Below, piece by piece: positions 34,622 through 42,662 of a stretch of DNA of 57,145 bases. The position numbers and the translations under genes were made by a program. The notes under the pieces were generated by a model, which had not been told where the DNA came from, did not search any database, and saw only the letters and a list, made by a program, of their open reading frames with translations. This DNA comes from an uncultured Colwellia sp. (GTDB lineage Bacteria; Pseudomonadota; Gammaproteobacteria; Enterobacterales; Alteromonadaceae), in the NCBI GenBank assembly GCA_913049915.1, contig CAJWZC010000013.1, forward strand, positions 1-57,145, read 5' to 3'. The first letter of the stretch is position 1; each line of letters opens with the position of its first letter.

Positions 34622-35515
34622 TTATGCATTCATACATTGCAATCGAACTTCACCTAAAAAGCTTCTAGCAGCAGGGCCAAGGCAATCACCATCTTTAAAG
34701 GTAAGATAAAGTTGTGTTGAACGTTTAGTATTTTCTTTAAGTTGTAACGGTTTAAGTAGACCATTATTGAGTTGCGCTTCAATTAAGTTACTCGGCAACC
34801 AGGCAAAACCTAAGCCTTTACAAATCATATCAATAGAGCTTTGCATATGACTAACTGTCCACCGTTGATTAGCTTCTAGCCAACCCTCACTTGCTTTATC
34901 TTTACTATCACCTTGTACAGAGTCTCTAACAACTATTTGTCGATAGCATTTAAGATCCTCTAAGGTTAATTTTCTATCAAGTTTATTTAATGGATGCTCT
35001 GGACTAGCAACGGCAATAAAAGGAATATGACATAAACTTTCACTGAAGCCACTACCTAAAGAAATAGGCGATATCGCTATTTCAACATCACCTTGTTGCA
35101 ATAGCTCATTAGAGCCACTCAATACTGATTCAAGCAGTTCAATTTGTAAGAAAGGGAATTCTATCGAAACAATTTCAAGTACTTGATAAAGCAGCGAACG
35201 AGGAAAAATTTCGTCAACTGCTATTTTTAATTTACTTTCGATCCCTTTACTTAACATAAGCCCAACTGCTTCGATTTTTTTGGCTTCTTCAAGTAAGTAG
35301 TTGGCTCGCCTGAGCATTAACTCGCCAGCTTGCGTTAATACCGTTTTTCGCCCTTCAATCAAAAACAGTTTTATACCTAATGATTCCTCTATTTTACCAA
35401 CCGCATTGTGAATGCTGGATTGACTTTTATATACACCTTGTGATGCTTGATTAAACCCCCCAAACTCGACGACAGCATGAAACATTCTCCATTGTTCTAA
35501 TGTGATTTTTAGCAT
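34622..35515 (-). CDS. LysR family transcriptional regulator
   Basis: This is a 297-aa regulator with an N-terminal winged helix-turn-helix (residues 5-62; FNQASQGVYKSQSSIHNAVG is the recognition region) and a C-terminal periplasmic-binding-like effector domain from about residue 90. It lies between the Kef-type antiporter gene (11-bp gap) and a pirin gene (130-bp gap), and is probably cotranscribed with the antiporter. LysR proteins usually control adjacent genes. RTTC-N9-GAAY sites in the pirin and azoR/pirin promoters are its likely operators, and quinones or other electrophiles a plausible signal. Confidence 0.93.
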   Translation of the reverse strand: MLKITLEQWRMFHAVVEFGGFNQASQGVYKSQSSIHNAVGKIEESLGIKLFLIEGRKTVLTQAGELMLRRANYLLEEAKKIEAVGLMLSKGIESKLKIAVDEIFPRSLLYQVLEIVSIEFPFLQIELLESVLSGSNELLQQGDVEIAISPISLGSGFSESLCHIPFIAVASPEHPLNKLDRKLTLEDLKCYRQIVVRDSVQGDSKDKASEGWLEANQRWTVSHMQSSIDMICKGLGFAWLPSNLIEAQLNNGLLKPLQLKENTKRSTQLYLTFKDGDCLGPAARSFLGEVRLQCMNA

Positions 35516-35526
35516 GTTCTATCCAC

Positions 35527-37392
35527 TTAATTATTGTTAAATGAAGTATCTTTGTGAGTTTCTTCATAAACATTTTCACGGCAGGTATTTAACTTATCTT
35601 GCTTAGCATTATCTTTACTTAATACTTGTTTTAAATCTTCAATTCGCTGTTTAACTGCAATGCCATAGCTATGATCATCACCCCATAACTCAGCTAGTGC
35701 GATTAACGACTCTTCATCATGTTGCGCAAATATTTCTCCGGCGCGCCTTGCATCCGCAGAGTCGTTACCCAGAAGAGTAAGCGCTTCAACACCTAGGTTA
35801 AGCGCCGAATCAAAGGTTTCTCGTTTAAATGTAGTGATGCCAATATGCATGAGTTGATATGCATGACGACGGTCAACTGCACGTGCTGCAATTTTTAAGT
35901 GAGGGTAATATTTTTGTGCAAGTGTTGCTATTTCAAGTACTTTGTCTGCGTCATCAATGGCAATAACTAATAACTGTGCATCATTTGCCCCCGATGCTGC
36001 TAATAAATCTTGCCGTGCTGCATCACCATAAAAAACTTTATTGCCAAACCGCCTTAATAGATCAATTTGGCTTGGACTATGGTCAAGAATTGACAGGTGA
36101 TAGCCTTGAGCGGTCAATAAACGACCAACAATTTGACCGAAACGGCCATAGCCAGCAATAATAACATTTTTAGTTGGCTCTATTTGTTCTGGTTCATCGA
36201 ATACTTGCTGGATATTATTTTCACGATCAATGACTTTTTCATAAACCATTAATAACAAAGGTGCCATAAGCATTGATATAGCGACCACTAAGGTAGTAAT
36301 TTTGGTTTGTTCAACCGTTAGTATCTGAAGCGAGCTAGTAAGTGATAACAATACAAAGGCGAACTCGCCACCTTGGGCTAACGCGAATGTAAACAACAGT
36401 TTTTGTTTGCTTTTAATTTTAAATAATTTAGCAAGAATATATAAAACTAAGGCTTTTGTAATAATTAACCCCAATACAAACACTATTACATGATTAAATT
36501 GCGCTATCAATAATGGAAAATCTATTGATGCGCCAACGGTAATAAAAAATAGCCCCAGCAGTAAACCTTTGAACGGTTCAATATCAACTTCTAGCTCATG
36601 TCTGAATTCACTTTCAGCTAAAACCACACCTGCCAAAAATGTACCTAACGCAGGTGACAGACCGATTTTTTGCATAATAACAGCAATAACGATCACTAAA
36701 AAAAGAGCGAATAATGTAAATAACTCGCGTAAACGCGTTTCTGCAATATAACGAAATAATGGTGCAGAAATGTATTTTCCTGCCAAAATAATTATAGCAA
36801 TAGTTGCTATAGATATCGCTACTTGTAAATAAACTGGATAGTGTTCAATTAAATTACTATGGCTTGAAGAAAGACTGGTTATCTCATTAAAGGCAAGTAA
36901 AGGTAATAAAGCCAAAATGGGAATAACCGCAATGTCTTGAAACAACAATACAGAAAAGGCACTTTGTCCGGCCTCCTGTTTTATCCAACCTTTTTCAGTT
37001 AAGGTTTGCAGTACAATAGCGGTTGACGACAAGGCAAGCATTAATCCAATTGCCAGAGCCGTTTCCCACCGTAAACTAAGTACAAAATAGCAGATAATAA
37101 AAAATAACGAACTTGTCAGTAATACTTGCAAGCCGCCTAAACCGACTATTGAATTCCTTAATTTCCATAACCGAGAAGGTTGCAGCTCTAAGCCAACCAA
37201 AAACAACATCATCACCACACCAAATTCTGCAAAATGCATGACATCAGTTTGGTCACCCACAAGTTCAAATACAAAAGGGCCTATCAGTATCCCCGCAATT
37301 AAATAACCGAGCACTGAGCCTAGGCCCAAGCGTTTTGCTATTGGCACTGCAACAATTGCCGCGGCCAAATAGATAACTGCCATTTCTAACAT
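35527..37392 (-). CDS. Kef-type K+/H+ antiporter (CPA2 family)
   Basis: This is a 621-aa monovalent cation:proton antiporter-2. Residues about 1-385 form the Na+/H+ exchanger-type membrane domain (about 12 helices; HFAEFGVVMMLFLVGLEL is the signature segment). Residues about 405-520 form a TrkA-N/RCK domain with the nucleotide motif GYGRFGQIVGRLL. Kef systems release K+ when glutathione adducts of electrophiles bind, acidifying the cytoplasm as protection. The surrounding pirins, LysR and quinone-reductase-like gene fit that role. A separate KefG/KefF-type subunit was not seen, but the divergent AzoR-like flavodoxin-fold gene could serve similarly. Confidence 0.92.
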   Translation of the reverse strand: MLEMAVIYLAAAIVAVPIAKRLGLGSVLGYLIAGILIGPFVFELVGDQTDVMHFAEFGVVMMLFLVGLELQPSRLWKLRNSIVGLGGLQVLLTSSLFFIICYFVLSLRWETALAIGLMLALSSTAIVLQTLTEKGWIKQEAGQSAFSVLLFQDIAVIPILALLPLLAFNEITSLSSSHSNLIEHYPVYLQVAISIATIAIIILAGKYISAPLFRYIAETRLRELFTLFALFLVIVIAVIMQKIGLSPALGTFLAGVVLAESEFRHELEVDIEPFKGLLLGLFFITVGASIDFPLLIAQFNHVIVFVLGLIITKALVLYILAKLFKIKSKQKLLFTFALAQGGEFAFVLLSLTSSLQILTVEQTKITTLVVAISMLMAPLLLMVYEKVIDRENNIQQVFDEPEQIEPTKNVIIAGYGRFGQIVGRLLTAQGYHLSILDHSPSQIDLLRRFGNKVFYGDAARQDLLAASGANDAQLLVIAIDDADKVLEIATLAQKYYPHLKIAARAVDRRHAYQLMHIGITTFKRETFDSALNLGVEALTLLGNDSADARRAGEIFAQHDEESLIALAELWGDDHSYGIAVKQRIEDLKQVLSKDNAKQDKLNTCRENVYEETHKDTSFNNN

Positions 37393-37452
37393 ATTTCTCT
37401 CTTTTTTTTGATACTGTGGGTGTTAAATTTTAAATGGTAAGCGTCTAAAAAA

Positions 37453-38304
37453 TCAAAGTGGAATAAACTCTTTATCATCCCCTGGAATGCTAGGAAAACG
37501 ACCGTTCTTCCAATCGTCTTTAGCTTGTTCAATTCTTTGCTTACTAAATGAGACAAAGTTCCAATGTACATGGGGTACTTGTTCAAACTTCTCACCACCA
37601 AGCATGATAAACCGACCGCACTCAACCATAGTAACTTCACTATCAGCTTCGTCTAACAATACAAATTCACCTGCGCTATAGGTAATACCATTTACTTCCA
37701 CTTTGCCACTGATAGGAAAGATTGCTGTTTCTTGGGTTGGATATGGTTTGGTAATTTTACTACCTTTATTGGCAGCCACATCAATATAGAACAGAGGTGA
37801 ATAACTTTTAACAGGCGAACTTAACCCATATGCTTCACCTACAACTAATCGCATCATGACACCTTCATATATACTGTGAGGTAGTTCATTTTTTTTAACA
37901 TGAGTAAAAGAAGGCTCAAGTTCTGCCATATGTTCAGGTAAGGCAATCCAACATTGGAGACCACTTATTACGTGGGGATTTGCTCTAACCTCAAATGTCT
38001 CACGCTCTGAGTGGGTAATACCTTTACCTGCGGTCATCCAATTAACATCACCAGGGTGTATTTCAAGGTTATTTCCAAGCGAATCTCGATGTAATATGCT
38101 GCCTTCAAATAGGTACGTTAATGTTGACAAACCGATATGAGGGTGAGGTCTAACATTAATCCCTTGCCCTGCTGGAAATTCATTTGGCCCCATTTGGTCA
38201 AAGAAAATAAAAGGCCCTACCATACGCTTCTCTTGATGTGGTAATACGCGTCTTACATTTAGTCCACCAAGGTCATGCTTAATTGCTTTTAGAACTTTCG
38301 CCAT
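37453..38304 (-). CDS. Pirin family protein (classic pirin type)
   Basis: This is a 283-aa bicupin of the classic pirin branch. Metal ligands are His54, His56, His98 and Glu100 (RPHPHIGLSTLTY and GKGITHSERE), matching the iron site of human pirin. Some bacterial pirins oxidise quercetin or modulate metabolic enzymes. GAGAG precedes the start. It is the first gene of a minus-strand cluster (pirin, Kef-type antiporter, LysR, pirin, TSUP) and is divergent from the azoR-like gene. The shared 305-bp promoter region holds two LysR-type sites. Confidence 0.93.
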   Translation of the reverse strand: MAKVLKAIKHDLGGLNVRRVLPHQEKRMVGPFIFFDQMGPNEFPAGQGINVRPHPHIGLSTLTYLFEGSILHRDSLGNNLEIHPGDVNWMTAGKGITHSERETFEVRANPHVISGLQCWIALPEHMAELEPSFTHVKKNELPHSIYEGVMMRLVVGEAYGLSSPVKSYSPLFYIDVAANKGSKITKPYPTQETAIFPISGKVEVNGITYSAGEFVLLDEADSEVTMVECGRFIMLGGEKFEQVPHVHWNFVSFSKQRIEQAKDDWKNGRFPSIPGDDKEFIPL

Positions 38305-38425
38305 ATTAAACTCTCTATTATTTTAATAATCATAAAATTACCTAATGAGAAATTTCATTATAATAAATCTAATTTAACAATAACATTTTTCAAAAAAAAC
38401 TATATTGGTAAAAAAATAACTAACC

Positions 38426-38492
38426 GTTCTATTTTGAAGAATAAAAGTTCGCAATGTATAACTAAAACAGCCACCATTCTAATTATCAGAAC
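38426..38492. promoter_or_regulatory. Two LysR-type sites in the pirin/azoR divergent promoter
   Basis: GTTC-N9-GAAT (38426-38442) and ATTC-N9-GAAC (38476-38492) are 50 bp apart and fit the palindromic T-N11-A style of LysR operators. The same RTTC-N9-GAAY pattern recurs at 34575. The nearby LysR regulator probably controls both divergent transcripts. Confidence 0.6.
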
Positions 38493-38536
38493 GATTGATG
38501 CTTATTTTACTAATTTTTATTTATTAAGGTTTATTT

Positions 38537-38583
38537 AATACTCCACCATGAGTTTTAATACTCCACCATGAGTTTTAATACTC
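38537..38583. repeat. 20-bp tandem repeat upstream of azoR-like gene
   Basis: The unit AATACTCCACCATGAGTTTT occurs at 38537-38556 and 38557-38576, with seven more bases of a third copy. It duplicates an in-frame ATG, which creates a false upstream start. It lies in the 5' leader, so copy number could affect expression. Confidence 0.85.
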
Positions 38584-38609
38584 AATACTTATATTTTTCG
38601 AGGTTAGTT

Positions 38610-39203
38610 ATGAACAACATATTATTTATTAAATCATCATTAAATGGTGAACAAGGTCAATCAAACAAACTGGCTCAACAGCTGGTTTCAAATCTAGCTT
38701 CAACTTCTAATATAACTATTATAGAGCGTGATTTAGCAAAACAGAGCCTACCGCATTTAAGCCAAGCAGAAATGTCAGCTTGGATGACACAACCAAATGA
38801 ACGCAGTGACAAAGAAGAAAAACTGGCGAATGTGTCTGATACGCTAATCGAAGAATTACACACCAGTGATACGATCGTTATTGGTATGCCTATGTATAAC
38901 TTTGGCGTTCCTTCTACCTTTAAAGCTTGGGTAGATAGAGTCGCAAGAGCAGGAATAACATTTAGCTACACAGAAAATGGGCCTATTGGCTTACTTGAGG
39001 ACAAAAAAGTTATTGTAGTAGCAGCACGCGGTGGTATTTATGCCGGATTAGAAAAAGATACGCAAACTCAATTCTTAAAAGATTTTTTCTCATTTATTGG
39101 TATAGATGATATTTCCTTTATTTATGCAGAAGGCCTCAATATGTCAGGTAGTGATCAAAGACTCGAGGCTGCACAAGCAGTAATAGATAATTTTACCAAT
39201 TAA
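38610..39203 (+). CDS. azoR: FMN-dependent NADH-azoreductase/quinone reductase
   Basis: This is a flavodoxin-fold oxidoreductase (AzoR type, 197 aa) that reduces quinones and azo compounds with NADH and two electrons, avoiding semiquinones. I choose ATG 38610, preceded by GAGG; an earlier in-frame ATG lies in the tandem repeat. Motifs: KSSLNGEQGQSNKLAQ (phosphate-binding loop for FMN), PMYNFGVPSTFKAWVDRVARAG (flavin-contacting segment) and ARGGIY. It is divergent from the pirin-Kef-LysR cluster and probably co-regulated through the two LysR-type sites. Confidence 0.93.
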   Translation: MNNILFIKSSLNGEQGQSNKLAQQLVSNLASTSNITIIERDLAKQSLPHLSQAEMSAWMTQPNERSDKEEKLANVSDTLIEELHTSDTIVIGMPMYNFGVPSTFKAWVDRVARAGITFSYTENGPIGLLEDKKVIVVAARGGIYAGLEKDTQTQFLKDFFSFIGIDDISFIYAEGLNMSGSDQRLEAAQAVIDNFTN

Positions 39204-39218
39204 AAGAACTCATTAATT

Positions 39219-39455
39219 TCACAAGATATTAACAAGTAATAAGATAAAAGGACGTCTACGTCCATATTTACTCTTAAAATTATCCGATAAATGGCCCACC
39301 CAAGGACTGAGTATTGCACTAATAATAGGAATAGTGAGTGCAACTCCAAGTAAAAAAGGATCACCCCCTAAAATCATTTGATAAAATGGAATAGCTAAAA
39401 TAGGTACAGTTTGATTAGCAAAAAATAAAGAAAAAAAGCCAATACCAAGTGCCAT
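39219..39455 (-). pseudogene. N-terminal fragment of an MFS transporter
   Basis: Only the first 78 residues remain: two membrane segments and the MFS loop 2-3 signature GHLSDNFKSKYGRRRPFILL. The parent protein would be about 400-450 aa. The frame ends 15 bp from the azoR-like stop, suggesting a deletion joined the two. No ribosome site is evident. It probably belonged to the sugar-uptake part of the galactanase locus next to it. Confidence 0.8.
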
Positions 39456-39597
39456 TTTGGGTTTTAAAGTGACTTTATTAAATTTTTATAATTTTCCAAA
39501 TATTCCACCAAAAGACTAAAAACATGAGGCCGTGTTAAAGTTAAGCCGCATTACAATTATCTAACCGTCCTACCTTTATTGAATAGTTATCACTTTA

Positions 39598-40755
39598 TTA
39601 CAATCCATAATCTTTAACAATACTGTCATATATCAAAAAGTTATCAGGTTTGGCGGTATAAACATTACCATTTTTAGTGAACATTGACTGCCCCCATTCC
39701 CCTGAAAGAACTGGCTCCCAAAAAAAAGTGCCTAATCCTCTATTGTCAGGTAAATCATACATAATATTATTTAATAGCCGGGGTTGGGGGTTATACTCAA
39801 CAAAACTAAAATTCAGCTTAGGATAGGTGTCAGCCAATAAATCTAACGTTCCTTTCCATTGCGATGACGGTCCTTGCCATTTTTCGTAAGCCGACAAACC
39901 TAACACATCAAATTTTACATCATATTCCTGAGTTTTATTAACCCAATCGACTAAACCATTCCTGTCTGCTGTATTTTCAATATGAAGCATAATAAGTGCA
40001 TTTTCATTTACCTGCTTTACTCCTTCAATACCAGCTTTAAGTAAAATAGAAAGGTTATTCCAGCTCGCTACACTACCATTGATTACTTCATTTATAATTG
40101 AGTTATTTCCAAAACAATCAGTTTTCTCAGTCGGTATATGAATTAGCATTCCAGGGGTGATTTCATTGCCAATTTGCACCATATCGGGTTCCACACCTGC
40201 AGATTTCATCTCTGTTAACACTTCAACCGTATAAGTTTTAACTTTGGCAGCTAAATCATCAATTGTATTTATATTTCGCCATGAATCAGGTATCACTTGT
40301 TTATTTGGATCGGCCCAAGTATCGCTATAATGAAAGTCGAGTAATAACTTCATGCCTGCCGATTTTACTTGTTTGGCCATCTCAATTATATGCTCTTTGT
40401 CATTATAAGCTTCGCTTTTAGCATCACACCACTGGCCGATACCGGATGCATAACCATAATCTACACTAGGCTCGACAAAAGTTCGCAAGCGAATATAATT
40501 AAAACCATGGTTTTTTAATATCGTCAATAAAGGCTTTTCATTACCATCAGTGTCTATAAAAATAGCGCCATTATCAATAAACTCTTTTAAACTCGATACA
40601 TCTGCACCTAAAATATAGTTATCACTATTACGGGGAGTACTTTCAATTGAACTAATGCCTTCCTGCTCATTAGTATCAGATTGACTACCGCAACCACTTA
40701 ATAATGTAATGATTGTGAATACTAACGTCATTGCAATGTTTTTACTTAATAACAT
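39598..40755 (-). CDS. GH53 endo-beta-1,4-galactanase lipoprotein
   Basis: This is a cell-surface or periplasmic arabinogalactan endo-1,4-galactanase, 385 aa. The lipobox LLSGC lies at about residue 22. GH53 motifs are clear: ILGADVSSL, RLRTFVEP, LLLDFHYSDTWADPNKQ, the acid/base Glu198 in QIGNEITPGML and the nucleophile Glu320 in FSFVEYNP. The extra Cys pairs typical of calcium-binding Bacillus enzymes are not obvious. It is the only intact gene of a carbohydrate island. An MFS fragment lies downstream and the tail of a sodium:solute symporter upstream. Confidence 0.95.
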   Translation of the reverse strand: MLLSKNIAMTLVFTIITLLSGCGSQSDTNEQEGISSIESTPRNSDNYILGADVSSLKEFIDNGAIFIDTDGNEKPLLTILKNHGFNYIRLRTFVEPSVDYGYASGIGQWCDAKSEAYNDKEHIIEMAKQVKSAGMKLLLDFHYSDTWADPNKQVIPDSWRNINTIDDLAAKVKTYTVEVLTEMKSAGVEPDMVQIGNEITPGMLIHIPTEKTDCFGNNSIINEVINGSVASWNNLSILLKAGIEGVKQVNENALIMLHIENTADRNGLVDWVNKTQEYDVKFDVLGLSAYEKWQGPSSQWKGTLDLLADTYPKLNFSFVEYNPQPRLLNNIMYDLPDNRGLGTFFWEPVLSGEWGQSMFTKNGNVYTAKPDNFLIYDSIVKDYGL

Positions 40756-40863
40756 GTTTAGACCTTGAATTTATTAAAAACGCTAAAATAATTACTATAA
40801 AAAATATAAGCCTAACAGATTAATATGATCAACATCCATGTCCATAATTTATTTATATTTTAA

Positions 40864-40944
40864 TTACCACCACACGGTATAGAAAGCAATCAAAACCAAT
40901 GTTGCTAAAAAGGCTGAAATATTAAAGCTTGTCTTCGTTTCAAA
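40864..40944 (-). pseudogene. C-terminal tail of a sodium:solute symporter (SSS)
   Basis: The frame reads FETKTSFNISAFLATLVLIA then FYTVWW and stops at 40864. One last membrane helix ending in aromatic residues after a TKTSFN-like linker is typical of SSS sugar symporters. It lies just upstream of the GH53 gene in the same orientation, as a galactan-uptake partner would. The remainder has been replaced by the nuclease-like fragment. Confidence 0.5.
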
Positions 40945-41099
40945 ACAGTTCCAGCTTTACCAATCCATGCTACATCAACCTTATCAGAAATGTGATCTGG
41001 TTCAATTGTCACTTCGTCCCAATCAGTTTTATTGAGGGACTCTAGCAATGCAATAATTGATTGAATTAAATACCCTCTGTTACCATCTTGTCCGCTCAA
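40905..41099 (-). pseudogene. N-terminal fragment resembling a defence nuclease domain
   Basis: This 64-codon frame opens at a TTG (41099) with AGGGA upstream. The sequence DGNRGYLIQSIIALLESLNK followed by WDEVTIEPDHISDKVDVAWI looks like the start of restriction-nuclease-type domains found at the N-terminus of multidomain defence ATPases (a Gln on the first helix, then E/D-containing strands). It runs into the symporter tail at about 40940 in another frame, so the gene is a chimeric leftover of a deletion. The family assignment is tentative. Confidence 0.4.
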
Positions 41100-41250
41100 A
41101 AAAATTATCCCTGTTACTTCATAAGTTTATTACCTTATGGCAATCAGCCTATTTTGTTCTATGTGAAGTTGACAATCAACTAATTACAAATAGGTTTTCA
41201 TCATATCTAAACTAACTTTTATAAAATACAACCAAATATCAGATAAAAAT

Positions 41251-41274
41251 AAGGCGAGCTAAACAGCTCGCCTT
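41251..41274 (-). terminator. Orphan hairpin terminator 1
   Basis: AAGGCGAGCT-aaac-AGCTCGCCTT is a perfect 10-bp stem. On the minus strand it is followed by TATTTTTAT, so it would stop leftward transcription. No gene lies upstream of it on that strand. Confidence 0.65.
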
Positions 41275-41339
41275 TGACTAATTATAATTATAAGCCCAAT
41301 TAAAGTTTCAATCATTATTCGAAAGTGGCACTAATGAAA

Positions 41340-41373
41340 AAAGCGAGATATACACTTCTGCATAGCTCGCTTT
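41340..41373 (-). terminator. Orphan hairpin terminator 2
   Basis: AAAGCGAG and CTCGCTTT pair around an 18-nt loop. On the minus strand CTCGCTTTTTT gives a good T-run. It lies 66 bp from the first and is likewise without a gene feeding it. Both may be left from a deleted operon, or may insulate the locus. Confidence 0.6.
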
Positions 41374-41423
41374 ATTAAATAGCTGTGTTAGCAATCCAGT
41401 CACAATTTTAATTACTTGTTGTC

Positions 41424-41571
41424 ACTGACACCAATGTCAGTCAGGAATTAAGTTCGTGACTATGGTACTAGTAAATTCAATCACTTACAGTTAAATAAAC
41501 GTAATTAAGTTTGTGACTAAGTCGATTTATCCTACCTAAAATATTAGTGTCACAGTAATTAAGTTCGTGAC
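41424..41571 (+). repeat. Three 15-bp direct repeats upstream of the integrase, with a hairpin
   Basis: AATTAAGTTYGTGAC occurs at 41446-41460, 41503-41517 and 41557-41571 (spacings 57 and 54 bp). The hairpin ACTGACA-ccaa-TGTCAGT (41424-41441) precedes the first copy. The last copy lies about 115 bp before the integrase start. Such iterons beside an integrase suggest arm-type binding sites or an attachment region. Confidence 0.6.
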
Positions 41572-41684
41572 TTTATTTTGATGCATGAAATATATAAAGA
41601 GACACCCTCTAACCTAGTAGATTAAACATACACCTTTAGCTTTAACTTTAACTTTTAGTTCAACATTTATAGTAAGGATTAGCT

Positions 41685-42280
41685 ATGACCACTTGGAATA
41701 AAGGTAAACGTGTAGGCCAAAAGAAAGCATTTAAGCTCGAAGAAATTTGGCGAATTCGAATACGGTTAGAAATCGAAAATAAACTTGAGCATTTAGCTTT
41801 ATTTAATTTAGCCATTGATAGCAAGCTTAGAGCTTGTGATTTAATAAGTTTAAGAGTTCGCGAATATCATCAGCATCGCTTGTTCAATCACGTGCAATGA
41901 TAGAACAGCAAAAGACTCTCAAAGAAGTTCAATTTGAAATAACACCCAAGACACAACAGTGTTTGAGTCAATGGATTTGTATAAATGAACTATCTTCGTC
42001 TGATTTTTTATTTCCTAGCCCAAGGAAACCTGGTCACCATATTTGCTATCACTACTATGCCAATATAGTTAAAAATTGGGTGTCGAAACTAAGCTTAGAC
42101 ATAACTCAATATGGTACACATTCACTTAGGCGTACTAAGGCATCACTAATATACGCCAAAACAAAGAACTTAAGAGCTATACAACTACTCCTTGGCCATT
42201 CAAAACTTCAGAGTACGATTGAATACCTAGGCGTTGAGATTGAGGATGCACAATCAATTTCAGAAGGAATAGAAACATAA
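41685..42280 (+). pseudogene. Tyrosine recombinase/integrase broken by one frameshift
   Basis: The first frame (71 aa, from ATG 41685 after AAGGAT) reads MTTWNKGKRVGQKKAF and ALFNLAIDSKLRACDLISLR. It shifts at about 41860; the second frame continues as SSASLVQSRAMIEQQKTLKE, FLFPS, then GTHSLRRTKASLIYAKTKN, LGHSKLQSTIEYLGVE. These are the core of a short (about 200 aa) phage-integrase-family protein with Arg (first motif, KLRACDL), H-x-x-R (HSLRR), LLGHS and the Tyr nucleophile (IEYLG). Loss of a single base after GTTCGCGA explains the break. All catalytic residues survive, so the lesion is recent or a sequencing error. Confidence 0.88.
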
Positions 42281-42662
42281 AACATTAAAAATCGTCATCT
42301 AGTCGTTAAGCTAAGTTTATTGTATTTATTTCAAATACTCTATCTCGCTTTCGCCCCCACAGCGCCTTGAAACCTAATATTCACAATTTAAATATTTACA
42401 ACATCAAACAAACAAAAAACAACTAACTTGCACTACAACTATTGAGAGGTGATTGTTTTATTACATAGCTTTACAGCAAGCTCTAAAAGTGGATTTAATT
42501 TTAAGTAAGCTCATAAAACCAGCTTCATAGCAAACAAATATAATCATAAATAGTCACAATCACTCTTTTTAAGTCTTTTTTGTTTATTTTAGTGCTTTTT
42601 TCAATTATAATATCAATTGAGCTATTAAATTTATTGAAATTATAACAATCCAAAGGCATCCT
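42281..42662. other. Intergenic between integrase and DeoR-family regulator
   Basis: 382 bp without a recognisable gene. The last 120 bp contain a degenerate 10-bp-phased operator candidate (42542-42566) and must hold the regulator promoter. Confidence 0.5.
42542..42566. promoter_or_regulatory. Degenerate phased operator upstream of the DeoR-family gene
   Basis: AATCA (42542), AGTCA (42552) and ACTCT (42562) are spaced by 10 bp like the AATCA arrays at 51729 and 53525, but with mismatches. It could be a weaker autoregulatory site. Confidence 0.35.

Noticed and set aside
37386..37640. 84-codon frame overlapping the pirin gene on the same strand
   Set aside because: It is an alternative frame within the 3' end of a well-supported pirin gene.
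41401..41571. Direct repeats considered as a CRISPR array
   Set aside because: Only three 15-bp copies, unequal spacing (57 and 54 bp), and no cas genes nearby.
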